Positions 18,631 to 26,944 of a stretch of 44,405 bases of DNA are shown here, one piece after another (position 1 is the stretch's first letter; each line of letters opens with the position of its first letter). A program made the translations under genes and the position numbers. The stretch spans positions 1 to 44,405 of the IMG/VR virus record IMGVR_UViG_3300043570_002078; one strand, written 5' to 3'. Under the pieces are notes generated by a model. The model saw nothing but the letters and a program-made list of their open reading frames with translations, ran no database searches and was not told the DNA's origin. The DNA comes from a virus.

Positions 18631-19406
18631 AATATCCCCTCTTCGTTTAAGTCTTTGTAGGTAACACTATATTCTCCACCATAAATCTCGGCATAAGAGA
18701 TTATATCTTTATTGTATCGTATGGCAGTATTTTTGTCAACTAATCCCGTTTTATATTTTTTAATTGTTATTAGTTCACCAGGAAATGCAAAGTTCCATGC
18801 AGATTGTTTCTTTAATGCGGTATTCATTTCAGTTAGATACTTTTCTAGCCCTAGTCTACGAGATACCAAACCTTGTTTCTCTTCATATTCTTTTGCTACT
18901 TCGGAAACATCTACTTTATCAGACAAAACATATCGGACATTCTCATCATCCATCCTAGTAGACCAATTTCGCATATTCTCTGCATAGTCGACAGCATTTT
19001 TATATGTCGAATCTGCATATGCCATGCGTTGTTTGTCTAAAGTGGTGGTTTGTGCCTCTATTGCAAACGCGATTAGGTAACAGGTTGCGTAAGGGAACTT
19101 TTCATTGTACTTTTTGGTGGCGAAGTGAACATTTGGATTAAAAGATTCGATGCAGATGTTATCTTCCATAAGTCGCATATGATTTCCAATTGACGCGAAC
19201 TCTGAAGTATTCATATCGCAGTCGACGAACAGACATTCCGCCGGATTTATACCTTCCGCCAAACATAAAATACTTTTGTCATATGTGCCGACGACTCGAT
19301 GTCCCAAATTTCGAGAAAGAAGTGTTGCGCTCATTAAACCATCAACATCCGGAGATATAATTATATTTTTTGAGTATTCAAGCGTACTGAGTATTTCTTT
19401 TTTCAA
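18618..19406 (-). CDS. DHH-like phosphoesterase-like protein
   Basis: 262 residues from TTG at 19406, with AAGGAG four bases upstream; the longer frame has no ribosome site. ISPDVDGLMSATLLSRNLGH (residues about 16-35) and LFVDCDMN with a following GNHM resemble motifs I, II and III of DHH phosphoesterases (RecJ/nanoRNase type), with the DHH itself altered to GNH. Several catalytic Asp/His seem changed, so activity is doubtful. The C-terminal half is helical. Shares an operon with the secreted protease. Confidence 0.5.
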   Translation of the reverse strand: MKKEILSTLEYSKNIIISPDVDGLMSATLLSRNLGHRVVGTYDKSILCLAEGINPAECLFVDCDMNTSEFASIGNHMRLMEDNICIESFNPNVHFATKKYNEKFPYATCYLIAFAIEAQTTTLDKQRMAYADSTYKNAVDYAENMRNWSTRMDDENVRYVLSDKVDVSEVAKEYEEKQGLVSRRLGLEKYLTEMNTALKKQSAWNFAFPGELITIKKYKTGLVDKNTAIRYNKDIISYAEIYGGEYSVTYKDLNEEGILCLN

Positions 19407-19440
19407 AACTCTCCTTAAATGATGATATAATAATCCTACA

Positions 19441-19656
19441 ATGAATGCACAAGACTGGTTAGGAATGATTCTTACATTGCTATCAATTCTAGCACTAGTT
19501 GCAGGCGGAGTCAAATGGCTTGTAAAACATTATTTATCCGAACTGCGCCCGAATGGTGGATCTAGTGTAAAAGACCAGGTCAATAGGCTTGAAATTAAAG
19601 TTGACAAACTGTATGACATTTTGATTGAAAATCGAATTACAGATTCTAGTAAATAA
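19441..19656 (+). CDS. Small membrane protein with coiled-coil tail
   Basis: 71 residues. Membrane helix at about residues 7-27 (LGMILTLLSILALVAGGVKWL), then a basic hinge and a coiled coil (VKDQVNRLEIKVDKLYDILI). This layout is common in small phage proteins near lysis or tail genes. Holin is possible but not shown. A TATAAT box lies nine bases before the ATG. Confidence 0.6.
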   Translation: MNAQDWLGMILTLLSILALVAGGVKWLVKHYLSELRPNGGSSVKDQVNRLEIKVDKLYDILIENRITDSSK

Positions 19657-19704
19657 TATATACTATATATAATATATATAAGATATCTTTTATATATTTA
19701 ACTT

Positions 19705-19722
19705 AAAGATACATCTTTTTTC
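19705..19722 (+). terminator. Weak AT-rich terminator
   Basis: AAAGA, loop TACA, TCTTT, then T-run, in a 135-base AT-rich gap that shows several TATATA palindromes. Confidence 0.4.
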
Positions 19723-19791
19723 TTATATATTTTAAGTATACACGAACTTTCCTGATCTGTCAAATGAAAAACCGTATGGTATAATAATTTT

Positions 19792-20205
19792 ATGAGTTCT
19801 GTCACCGCTTCCATTGATCAAGTAGGAGCATCTCCCATAAATATCCAATGGAAAGTAGTTCGTGGAGATTCTGCAACTCTTAAAGTAGAATTTTTAGAAG
19901 ATGATGAAGTTACCTTTGTAGATATTTCTGATTGGACATTTGTTTCTTCTTCCTATGATTCTTCTGGTGATACTTTAGATGAATTGACCGTTGAAAAATA
20001 TACTGGTTATGTTGTTATTACCGCTACCTCTGAGATTACAAAACTTTGGGGAACTGGTTATAGAAATACCGTTTTAGAATTACCTTTTGACTTGGAAATT
20101 ATTATTCCTAACGATGAGTCTGGTGCAGTTGAATCAGAAGTTACTTGGACACCAGTTATTGGAACTATTGTAGTGCTTAGCGATGTAACAGGTACCGGAT
20201 TATGA
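19792..20205 (+). CDS. Baseplate/tail accessory protein (GDSAT family)
   Basis: 137 residues. Pattern WKVVRGDSATLKVEFLEDD then DISDWTF resembles the N-terminal beta-sandwich of phage baseplate-upper or Ig-like tail proteins. Two other proteins in this module (at 21062 and 23976) share the RGD[ST]/GDS and beta pattern. TATAAT six bases before the ATG. Likely attaches fibres; inference. Confidence 0.65.
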   Translation: MSSVTASIDQVGASPINIQWKVVRGDSATLKVEFLEDDEVTFVDISDWTFVSSSYDSSGDTLDELTVEKYTGYVVITATSEITKLWGTGYRNTVLELPFDLEIIIPNDESGAVESEVTWTPVIGTIVVLSDVTGTGL

Positions 20206-20285
20206 TTATTAAAGTTACATCACCTGCAGTTACACCCTCTAAGGTAATTAAGGTTAACCTAAAAACCTTTATAATTAATAAGTGA
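20202..20285 (+). CDS. 27-residue Val/Lys peptide
   Basis: MIIKVTSPAVTPSKVIKVNL then KTFIINK. Its ATG overlaps the previous stop and its stop overlaps the GTG of the collagen-like gene, so it is translationally coupled on both sides. The two other GDS-type genes are also followed by a small reading frame (48 and 105 residues). Confidence 0.5.
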   Translation: MIIKVTSPAVTPSKVIKVNLKTFIINK

Positions 20286-21046
20286 GCATAAGTAAAAAGT
20301 CTGAAATTCCAGGGATGCAATCAAAGCCTAAATATGGCTATGCCGAAGCAGCAGCAGAAACAGTTATAGAAACAAATAACCCCTTAGTGCCCGATATAGA
20401 CTACAGAATACTTGTAGGGCCACCAGGACCACAAGGAATTGCTGGTAGACAGGGAGAGATAGGACCAAAAGGCGATAAAGGGGATCCTGGGCCACAAGGT
20501 GCTAAAGGTGAAAGAGGACAAAAGGGAGAACCAGGAGAATCATCAATTGTTGCAAGCAACGGAATAGTTTCTCAAAATAGAAAGTCTGGTTGGGCATATT
20601 ATGAAAATTTAGATCAGTCACAAATTCGTGTAGGACTATCTAGCGGAGATGAAGGATGGGTAAATATATTAAACGATGCAAAATCTGAAGGGACAAACGA
20701 AGAATATTTGCCAAAAGAAAATGTAAGTCTATGGAGTGCAGCAAATCAACAATTAAACTTTAAAGGATTAGATATAGGCACTAGAGTTGAAATAACTTAT
20801 TGTTTTGAATTAGAAACATATGGAAATAATACTGAGGTTTGGATAAGAGCCTTTTCTGAAAAAGCAACTTTAAATTCAACACAGTTTGTAGCAAACCTAA
20901 AATATAAATATCTTTATGATTTTTCAGTTACCCAAACCCTGTACATAGTAAATGACAGAATTAGAAAATATGGAATTAACCCACAAATTAGAGCAGATTT
21001 TGACGGGGATGTAAAAGTCAAATCTATCTTAGTCCACATTTCTTAG
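20282..21046 (+). CDS. Collagen-like fibre protein
   Basis: 254 residues, GTG start. Residues 46-87 are 14 uninterrupted Gly-X-Y triplets (GPPGPQGIAGRQGEIGPKGD and on), a collagen-like triple helix. The C-terminal 160 residues form a beta-rich head. A trimeric tail fibre or baseplate spike is the natural reading; host binding by the C-terminal head is inference. Confidence 0.85.
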   Translation: MSISKKSEIPGMQSKPKYGYAEAAAETVIETNNPLVPDIDYRILVGPPGPQGIAGRQGEIGPKGDKGDPGPQGAKGERGQKGEPGESSIVASNGIVSQNRKSGWAYYENLDQSQIRVGLSSGDEGWVNILNDAKSEGTNEEYLPKENVSLWSAANQQLNFKGLDIGTRVEITYCFELETYGNNTEVWIRAFSEKATLNSTQFVANLKYKYLYDFSVTQTLYIVNDRIRKYGINPQIRADFDGDVKVKSILVHIS

Positions 21047-21061
21047 TGGTATAATAAGATC

Positions 21062-21439
21062 ATGGCATTTCCTGGAACATATGACTTTGACTATTATCGT
21101 GGAGACACATTTGTTTTTACAATTACCCCAAAAACTTCTGCTGGAGCAACTTTCCCATTAGATTCCTATTCTGCTGCGGGAGCAATTTTTTCAATTGCTT
21201 CAAGTAGAGGAGACAGCCCAACTACATCAATTGATAGTGTTGCGGATACAACTAAACTTTCTGCAGTAATCAATACAAGTACAGACATTATTACTTGTAC
21301 AATTAAACCAGGTGCTAGAACCGATTTGGTTGGAGGATCAACATATTATTATGATGTTGAAATCTTTAATAGTGCTGCATTAAGATATACACTTTTAACT
21401 GGAGCAATTACAGTAACCGATGACGTAACTGGTGCATAA
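21062..21439 (+). CDS. Baseplate/tail accessory protein (YYRGDTF family)
   Basis: 125 residues. DYYRGDTFVFTITPKTSAGA near the start and YYYDVEIFN and GAITVTDDVTGA at the end make a small beta-sandwich, related in pattern to the proteins at 19792 and 23976. TATAAT six bases before the ATG. Coupled to the next small gene by TAATG. Confidence 0.68.
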   Translation: MAFPGTYDFDYYRGDTFVFTITPKTSAGATFPLDSYSAAGAIFSIASSRGDSPTTSIDSVADTTKLSAVINTSTDIITCTIKPGARTDLVGGSTYYYDVEIFNSAALRYTLLTGAITVTDDVTGA

Positions 21440-21585
21440 TGCCAGAAGTTTTTGTTTATGAAGACTCTATAACTGTTTATGAACCAAATTTAAACATTGT
21501 TCTCAATACCGCTCCAAATTTAACTGGAATTGACCAAGAAGTAGAAGTAACGCAAGTAGCAACCGCAATAACGGTAACTGAATAA
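21439..21585 (+). CDS. 48-residue acidic peptide
   Basis: MPEVFVYEDSITVYEPNLNI, then Asn/Thr/Val-rich. Coupled by TAATG to the upstream beta-sandwich gene. No family recognised; position suggests a small structural partner. Confidence 0.5.
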   Translation: MPEVFVYEDSITVYEPNLNIVLNTAPNLTGIDQEVEVTQVATAITVTE

Positions 21586-21612
21586 TTTTTATTAATATGG
21601 TATAATATTTCT

Positions 21613-22437
21613 ATGGCTGCCGGAAACATTGGAACTGATCAAACTCATCACTATCCCCTTGCAAAAATGCCAGCGCTAACTGACGCTGCAGATATTCAGA
21701 TTGCATTAAGAAATTATCATTATGGACAAGACACTCCCATTGCAACTGGCGTAGCCCCAACTGCAGGTATTGCATATTATTTAAAACAAATTGAAGCATC
21801 AATCGCTGAAATTTCTACAGACACTAGCGCAGTTGTTTTAGAATCTGTTATGGACGCAAAAGGAGATCTTTTTGTTGGATCTGGTAACAACGCATTAGAT
21901 AATTTATCAATTCCAGGAGGAAGTAACGGATATCTTTTAACAGCAGATACAGCAGAAACACTTGGAGTTAAATGGGCACCACCTGCGGTAACTGCAGCAA
22001 CCACATCTGTTGTGGGAAGTGTTCAACTAAGTGATTCAATATCAGAAACCTCATCAGTTAAAGCAGCAACACCAACTGCAGTAAAAACAGTTGCAGAGAG
22101 CACGTCTGCATTAAATTTTACTATTTTAGAAAAAACAGCAGATCATACATTGGTTTTGTCAGATGGATATAAAATTATTGAAATGAATTTAACATCAACT
22201 GCAAATACAGTTACCATTCCAACTAATTCAACTCAGGCTTTTGCAACTGGTTCACAGATTACAATTATTCAAACTGGAACTGGAGCAACAACAGTAACAG
22301 TTTCTGCTGGAGTTACATTAAATTGTACACCTCAAATTTCTTCAAATGCAGCAAAATTAAGAGCACAGTATTCGTCCTGCACACTAATTAAACGAGCAAC
22401 CAATACTTGGATTGCAATTGGCGACTTGAGTGCATAA
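21613..22437 (+). CDS. Tail fibre protein with shared C-terminal domain
   Basis: 274 residues, Ala/Thr-rich. The N-terminus is MAAGNIGTDQTHHYPLAKMP. Residues 80-110 contain MDAKGDLFVGSGNNALDNLS, also found in the 581-residue fibre. The last ~85 residues (TVTIPTNSTQAF...LIKRATNTWIAIGDLSA) match the C-terminus of the 756-residue fibre (TITIPTNATTAF...LFKRATDSWVLMGDLSA). Such a shared tip implies domain shuffling among fibres. TATAAT six bases before the ATG. Confidence 0.8.
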   Translation: MAAGNIGTDQTHHYPLAKMPALTDAADIQIALRNYHYGQDTPIATGVAPTAGIAYYLKQIEASIAEISTDTSAVVLESVMDAKGDLFVGSGNNALDNLSIPGGSNGYLLTADTAETLGVKWAPPAVTAATTSVVGSVQLSDSISETSSVKAATPTAVKTVAESTSALNFTILEKTADHTLVLSDGYKIIEMNLTSTANTVTIPTNSTQAFATGSQITIIQTGTGATTVTVSAGVTLNCTPQISSNAAKLRAQYSSCTLIKRATNTWIAIGDLSA

Positions 22438-23321
22438 TGCCATTACCACCAATATCTTCAGGTAGTGGAGGAATACAACCAGGAATTCCAACAATTGGAA
22501 CCGCAACAGCAGGAGATGCTAGTGCATCAATTACTTTTACAGCCCCTTCATATTTAGGAAAACCAACGGGAACAACTTATACTGCAACTTCAACTCCATC
22601 TAGTATAACTGGAACATCTTCAACCTCTCCAATAACTGTTAGTGGTTTATCAAATGGAACAGCCTATACATTTAAAGTAAAATTAGGAAACGGTGTTGCT
22701 ACATCATTAGAATCTGCTTCAAGCAATTCGGCTACTCCTGCTGCATCCCCTGCACCATTTGGTTTTACACCTTTTGCACCCTTTGGTTTTACTCCATTTA
22801 GTTTTACTCCATTTGGTTTTACTCCATTTGGTCCATCCTATTCTGAATATTCAGTTGCTAGAAATACAGGAGTTTTAACAGTTGATGGAAGAAAACCAGC
22901 ATCTGAACTACAAGTTGGAGACAAACTTTATGGAATGAATATTCCATCTGAAAATGTATTAGATTGGACATCTTGGCAAAGTTCTGATATTGTTTTAAAT
23001 TCTGACAATGTTGTAGAGACTGAAATTGTAAGCATTAATCTTCATCAAACAGATAAGATCTATTCTATTAACGGAGATTTATATTCTGGTTCACATTATG
23101 TTTTAACCAAAAAAGATGATGTTGTTAAGTTTACAAGAGCAGATGAAATTGATTCTACATATTTTGTTTATTCATATGCAGCATTTGATTTTGAAGCAAT
23201 CATTTCTGTAGAGGCAATTGATTATGAAGAAACAGTTTATTCTATTAACTGTGAGCCATACGACAACTTCTTTACAGATAATATGTTGGTTTTTGATAGT
23301 AAAGATAAAACAAATAATTAA
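22437..23321 (+). CDS. FN3 - PFGFT repeats - Hint domain protein, copy 1
   Basis: 294 residues from the ATG at 22437 (TAATG overlap with the previous gene). Residues about 15-105 are a fibronectin-III-like domain (GTTYTATSTPSSITGTSSTS; SGLSNGTAYTFKVKLGNGVA). Residues 108-132 are PFGFT-type repeats. The last ~160 residues are a Hint domain: TGVLTVDGRKPASELQVGDK, block-B-like SGSHYVLT, and VYSINCEPYDNFFTDNMLV. The usual N-terminal Cys is replaced by Ser and there is no C-terminal HN, so splicing is unlikely while self-cleavage or ester chemistry is possible. Paired with a near-identical C-terminus at 30.5-31.0 kb. Confidence 0.82.
   Translation: MPLPPISSGSGGIQPGIPTIGTATAGDASASITFTAPSYLGKPTGTTYTATSTPSSITGTSSTSPITVSGLSNGTAYTFKVKLGNGVATSLESASSNSATPAASPAPFGFTPFAPFGFTPFSFTPFGFTPFGPSYSEYSVARNTGVLTVDGRKPASELQVGDKLYGMNIPSENVLDWTSWQSSDIVLNSDNVVETEIVSINLHQTDKIYSINGDLYSGSHYVLTKKDDVVKFTRADEIDSTYFVYSYAAFDFEAIISVEAIDYEETVYSINCEPYDNFFTDNMLVFDSKDKTNN
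22756..22832 (+). repeat. 15-bp minisatellite encoding PFGFT, short version
   Basis: Repeats of CCATTTGGTTTTACT and variants, some with an extra PFA unit. About four to five units here against about eight or nine in the second copy. Confidence 0.8.
22781..23296 (+). repeat. 516-bp direct repeat, left copy
   Basis: Matches 30496-31011 base for base except at 22800 (a/g) and 22859 (t/c) by my reading. Covers the last PFGFT units and the whole Hint domain. Confidence 0.92.
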
Positions 23322-23863
23322 TCAGGATACCTTGCAAGCCACTCTTTAGTCTTCCAAGTAATACCCTTCCAGGCAGACCAGTCTTTACCACCATCACTCA
23401 TATGATAAGCAATCTCTGCATTTTTAACGGGATCGAATAGATCTTCATTGGATTCTAAATTAAATTTATCCCGTCGATCTTGACCCATTGATCCTAGCAT
23501 ATTGATTTGGAATAGGCCATAAGAATTATCTCCAGTGTTTCTATTTGGATTCCAAGAGTTAGGAGTACCCATAGATTCTTTCATTACTGTTGCCCAAGCA
23601 ACTTTTAGTGCATAGCCTTCAAACCCTACAGACTTTAATATTTTAATTAGTTCATCTTTTTCAAGAGGGGTTCCATATTTGTACTTTTTCTTAGTTTTAT
23701 TATTTTCTTCTTTAGAAACTGAAAAAACCGCCTCAGCGGTTTGGGTTTCACTTTTTGACACGGTACTACTCAAGTTATTTTCAGCATTAGCACTAGAATT
23801 AGAGAACAAAGCAATTCCAGTTACTGCTGCGAGTATTCCAATCACTATCTTATTAGTTGTCAT
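23318..23863 (-). CDS. Lysozyme-like endolysin (SLT/transglycosylase fold)
   Basis: 181 residues. Residues 5-27 are a signal or signal-anchor helix ending ANA. A Ser/Thr/Glu/Lys linker follows to about residue 65. The catalytic domain has ATVMKESMG with Glu96 as the likely general acid, SYGLFQINM (the GLFQI motif of SLT-type lysozymes) and AYHMSDGGKDWSAWKG. It should cut peptidoglycan glycan strands. The signal implies Sec export, i.e. a SAR- or secreted endolysin needing little holin. Ribosome site AAGGAGG. Leftward among rightward fibre genes, overlapping copy 1 of the Hint gene by four bases. Confidence 0.87.
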   Translation of the reverse strand: MTTNKIVIGILAAVTGIALFSNSSANAENNLSSTVSKSETQTAEAVFSVSKEENNKTKKKYKYGTPLEKDELIKILKSVGFEGYALKVAWATVMKESMGTPNSWNPNRNTGDNSYGLFQINMLGSMGQDRRDKFNLESNEDLFDPVKNAEIAYHMSDGGKDWSAWKGITWKTKEWLARYPD

Positions 23864-23886
23864 GACTGTTCCTCCTTAGAAACAAA

Positions 23887-23908
23887 AACACCATAAAGTT
23901 ATGGTGTT
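23887..23908 (-). promoter_or_regulatory. Hairpin at the 5' end of the endolysin mRNA
   Basis: AACACCATAA, 2-base loop, TTATGGTGTT: a perfect 10-bp inverted repeat (8 bp with a realistic loop), then TTTTTG on the leftward strand, then the Shine-Dalgarno. Transcription should start next to it, so it is a 5' stem-loop, an attenuator or an operator. Confidence 0.65.
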
Positions 23909-23915
23909 ACTCACT

Positions 23916-23945
23916 AGTATATCATGGATTTGGATATTGAGTCAA
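23916..23945 (-). promoter_or_regulatory. Endolysin promoter TTGACT-18-TATACT
   Basis: -35 complement of 23940-23945, -10 complement of 23916-23921. Back to back with the TATAAT of the rightward gene at 23976. Confidence 0.72.
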
Positions 23946-23975
23946 CTTAAAGACTTAATGTGATATAATTTCTTT

Positions 23976-24392
23976 ATGGCTAAATACCGCAATCCAGACG
24001 AATCAGAGATGGATGTAAAGGCTCCTTCTACCTACAATATTGGAAATAAGCCACCATTGGTTAACTGGACGGTTGTAATTGGCGATAGCGCCTCTTTTAG
24101 AATATATGTACAAGATGATGCAGGAGATCCAATTGTAGTTGATGATTGGGACATTGAGGTCGATTTTAGACGGTACTCTGACAACGTTGGAGATGATTTA
24201 ATATTTGAGTTAGTACCAGTACAATCAGTAACTGATGGAGATGGAGAGTTTTTAGTTTCTTTAACTCCCGCTCAATCTAAACAACTAAGAACTGGTGATG
24301 TTTTTGATGTTCAACTTACAGATGCTACAAGGGTTTGGACTGTATGTCAAGGAGAAATGATCATGCTTGGCGAAGTTACAGATCAGTCATAA
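23976..24392 (+). CDS. Baseplate/tail accessory protein (GDSASF family)
   Basis: 138 residues. WTVVIGDSASFRIYVQDDAG and DDWDIEVDFR are the same beta pattern as in the proteins at 19792 and 21062. The C-terminus (GDVFDVQLTDATRVWTVCQG, EMIMLGEVT) closes the sandwich. TATAAT six bases before the ATG. Probably a fibre-attachment or chaperone-like tail part. Confidence 0.68.
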   Translation: MAKYRNPDESEMDVKAPSTYNIGNKPPLVNWTVVIGDSASFRIYVQDDAGDPIVVDDWDIEVDFRRYSDNVGDDLIFELVPVQSVTDGDGEFLVSLTPAQSKQLRTGDVFDVQLTDATRVWTVCQGEMIMLGEVTDQS

Positions 24393-24395
24393 GAA

Positions 24396-24713
24396 ATGGC
24401 TAAAGCAACACTAACTGACGTTAAGGCAAAAACAAAAGTAACTGCAGTAAAAGATTTTAAGTCTTCCAAAATTAAAACTGTTAACTATTCAAAAACAACT
24501 TTAACTGATGTTAAAACAAAAACCAAAATAACTCCAATAAAAGGTTTTAAATCTTCGGGTATAAAAACAGTTGACTATTCTAAAAAGGTATCAATAAATG
24601 CAATACTTCCATTCAGATTAAAGATAACTAATATAGGTATTGAAGGTATAGATCCTTTGAATCCCCCAGGAATTGGTCTGCAGATAATTGGTTTTTCTAA
24701 CTATATCTTGTAA
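24396..24713 (+). CDS. Lys-rich protein with two 30-residue repeats
   Basis: 105 residues. Residues 4-33 and 34-63 are tandem repeats (TLTDVKTKTK...FKSS.IKTV.YSK), 22 of 30 positions identical. The last 40 residues are hydrophobic (PGIGLQIIGFSNYIL). It follows the GDS-type gene after three bases. Role unknown; likely structural. Confidence 0.7.
   Translation: MAKATLTDVKAKTKVTAVKDFKSSKIKTVNYSKTTLTDVKTKTKITPIKGFKSSGIKTVDYSKKVSINAILPFRLKITNIGIEGIDPLNPPGIGLQIIGFSNYIL
24405..24584 (+). repeat. Two tandem 90-bp units
   Basis: 24405-24494 and 24495-24584 encode the two 30-residue repeats above. They differ at many third positions, so this is not a very recent duplication. Confidence 0.7.
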
Positions 24714-24736
24714 TAAAATTATGTTATAATATAAAC

Positions 24737-25183
24737 ATGGCCCGTCTATCACTAGCAAACTTAAAGTTAAGATTTCAAACAGGAGATCGTCCTTCACAGA
24801 CGGACTTTGAAGATTTTATTGACACAGCAAGCGCTCAAGCAACAGATTTGGGTAGTGCAGGAAACAATGAGTCAACAATCAACGGCATTGAAACTGCTAC
24901 AGTAATTGATAATTTTGATGCAACTGAATATAGAGCAGTTAAGTATATGATCTCTATTAAAAAGACTTCTGGTGGCGAGAACAAGTATTACGCAACAGAA
25001 ATGACAATTCTTGCTGATACTACAGGTGTATCTGTCAGTGAGTATGGAACAATCGACAATGATGGGAATATTGGCACCATTAGCGTCTCCCGTGCTGGAA
25101 ATACAGTATCCGTAACGGTTACTCCAGTTATCGGTATAACCCCAATCACCGTACGTTATGCACGTATGGGATTAAAGGCATAA
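24737..25183 (+). CDS. Tail fibre protein, short
   Basis: 148 residues. N-terminus SLANLKLRFQTGDRPSQTDF. The C-terminal ~90 residues (TATVIDNFDATEYRAVKYMI..., GNTVSVTVTPVIGI) match the C-terminus of the next, 581-residue fibre (TATTIDTWSASTYSSAKYIV...). A shared tip domain. TATAAT six bases before the ATG. Confidence 0.75.
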   Translation: MARLSLANLKLRFQTGDRPSQTDFEDFIDTASAQATDLGSAGNNESTINGIETATVIDNFDATEYRAVKYMISIKKTSGGENKYYATEMTILADTTGVSVSEYGTIDNDGNIGTISVSRAGNTVSVTVTPVIGITPITVRYARMGLKA

Positions 25184-25198
25184 AAAAGGAGATAAAAA

Positions 25199-26944
25199 AT
25201 GGCAACAGTAGAAAAAGATTTTAAAGTAAAAAATGGTTTAATTGTTCAAGGAGAAACAGCAACTGTTAATGGTAAAAATGTTATTACCGCAGGAACTGTA
25301 GATGCTAAAGGTGATTTAATTGTTGGTAGTGCAAATGATGCAATAGCACGTCTTGGCGTTGGAAGCAACGGACAGGTCCTCACTGCAGCGTCAGGTGCAA
25401 CATATGGCGTTCAATGGTCAGATCCAGCAGCAGTTGGTGTATTTCAAACAGAAATTACTTTTGAAGGCGCAACAGCAGACGACTATGAGACAACACTTAC
25501 AGTCACAGATCCAACCGCAGATCGGACAATCACACTTCCAAATGCTACAGGTACAGTAGCACTTACTTCAGACGTTACAACTCACGCAGACCTAACAGCA
25601 GCACACGGCGCATCTGGTGCGGTAGTTGGAACAACAAACACACAAACTCTTACAAACAAAACATTAACATCACCAAAGATTAACGAAGATGTTGTTATGT
25701 CAGCAAGTTCTACAGAACTTAATATTCTTGATGGAGCAACTCTTTCTACAACAGAACTTAATTATGTAGATGGTGTGACATCAGCAATTCAGACTCAATT
25801 AAATGCAAAGGCTGCTGATGCAGATCTTACAACACATACAGGATCAACAACAGCACACGGTGCAACTGGTGCAGTAGTTGGAACAACAAATACACAGACT
25901 CTCACAAACAAGACTCTTACAAGCCCAACTCTTACAACTCCAGCACTTGGTGTTGCAACTGCTGATTCTATCAATGGTACAAGCATTCCAAGCACAAAGA
26001 CTCTTGTTGTAACAACAGATAAGTTGAACGTACTTGCATCAACATCTTCTTCAGAACTTGCTGGAATCATCTCTGATGAGACTGGTACTGGAGCACTTGT
26101 TTTTGCTAATACCCCAACACTTGTAACACCAAACATTGGTGCTGCAACTGGTACATCTCTTGTTTTGTCAGGGGATTTAACAGTAAACGGTACAACAACC
26201 ACAATTAACTCAACAGAAATTACAGTTGATGACAAGAACCTTACACTTGGTTCAGTAGCAACTCCAACAGATGCAGGTGCAGACGGTGGTGGTCTTACTC
26301 TTAAGGGTACTACAGACAAGACCTTCTCATGGATTGATGCAACTGATGCATGGACATCTTCTGAGCACATGGATCTTGCTTCTGGCAAGGTATTAAAAAT
26401 TAATGGAACTCAGGTTCTTTCTGCAACAGAATATACAGGAAATGCTGCAACAGTTACAAATGGTGTTTATACAACAAGTAAAATTTCAGCACTTGCTGCA
26501 ACATCATCTTCAGAACTTGCAGGAGTTATTTCAGATGAGACAGGAACAGGCGCATTAGTATTTGCTAATACACCAACTCTTGTTACCCCAGTACTTGGCG
26601 CAGCAACTGCAACAAGCATTGCTCTTCCAGATACTCTTGTTGGATCTGCAACAGGAACCGCTGCTGCAACTGCAACAACTATTGATACTTGGTCAGCAAG
26701 CACATACTCAAGCGCTAAATATATCGTTCAAATGAAAAAGGGTACTGATATTGAAGTAATTGAATTGCTTGTTACTATTGATGGATCAAATAACGTTTAC
26801 TTAACAGAGTATGCTGATGTAGTTAGCAATGCTGAACTAGGAACAACAAACGCTGTTTACAGTGCTGGAAACGTTCTTCTTCAAGTAACTGGTGCTGCAG
26901 CAGATACAGTTGTTAAAGTTCACAAAACATACATCGAGGCTTAA
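25199..26944 (+). CDS. Long tail fibre with repeats
   Basis: 581 residues, Thr/Ala-rich. Begins VEKDFKVKNGLIVQGETATV. The body has repeats ..TNTQTLTNKTLTSP.. (three or more), STELNILDGATLSTTELNYV then DGVTSAIQTQLNAK, and SSELAGIISDETGTGALVFA twice. These are classical phage fibre-shaft repeats. The C-terminal domain is shared with the previous gene. Ribosome site AAAAGGAG. Confidence 0.88.
   Translation: MATVEKDFKVKNGLIVQGETATVNGKNVITAGTVDAKGDLIVGSANDAIARLGVGSNGQVLTAASGATYGVQWSDPAAVGVFQTEITFEGATADDYETTLTVTDPTADRTITLPNATGTVALTSDVTTHADLTAAHGASGAVVGTTNTQTLTNKTLTSPKINEDVVMSASSTELNILDGATLSTTELNYVDGVTSAIQTQLNAKAADADLTTHTGSTTAHGATGAVVGTTNTQTLTNKTLTSPTLTTPALGVATADSINGTSIPSTKTLVVTTDKLNVLASTSSSELAGIISDETGTGALVFANTPTLVTPNIGAATGTSLVLSGDLTVNGTTTTINSTEITVDDKNLTLGSVATPTDAGADGGGLTLKGTTDKTFSWIDATDAWTSSEHMDLASGKVLKINGTQVLSATEYTGNAATVTNGVYTTSKISALAATSSSELAGVISDETGTGALVFANTPTLVTPVLGAATATSIALPDTLVGSATGTAAATATTIDTWSASTYSSAKYIVQMKKGTDIEVIELLVTIDGSNNVYLTEYADVVSNAELGTTNAVYSAGNVLLQVTGAAADTVVKVHKTYIEA

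Noticed and set aside
22850-23300. Intein in the fibre genes
   Set aside because: The Hint domain is C-terminal, has no homing endonuclease, lacks the terminal Asn and following nucleophile, and no downstream extein exists.
25795-26388. Long antisense reading frames inside the fibre genes (also at 26467, 27644, 28571, 29279 and 42037)
   Set aside because: They mirror Thr/Ala/Val-rich repeats on the coding strand and lack ribosome sites, -10 boxes and recognisable motifs.
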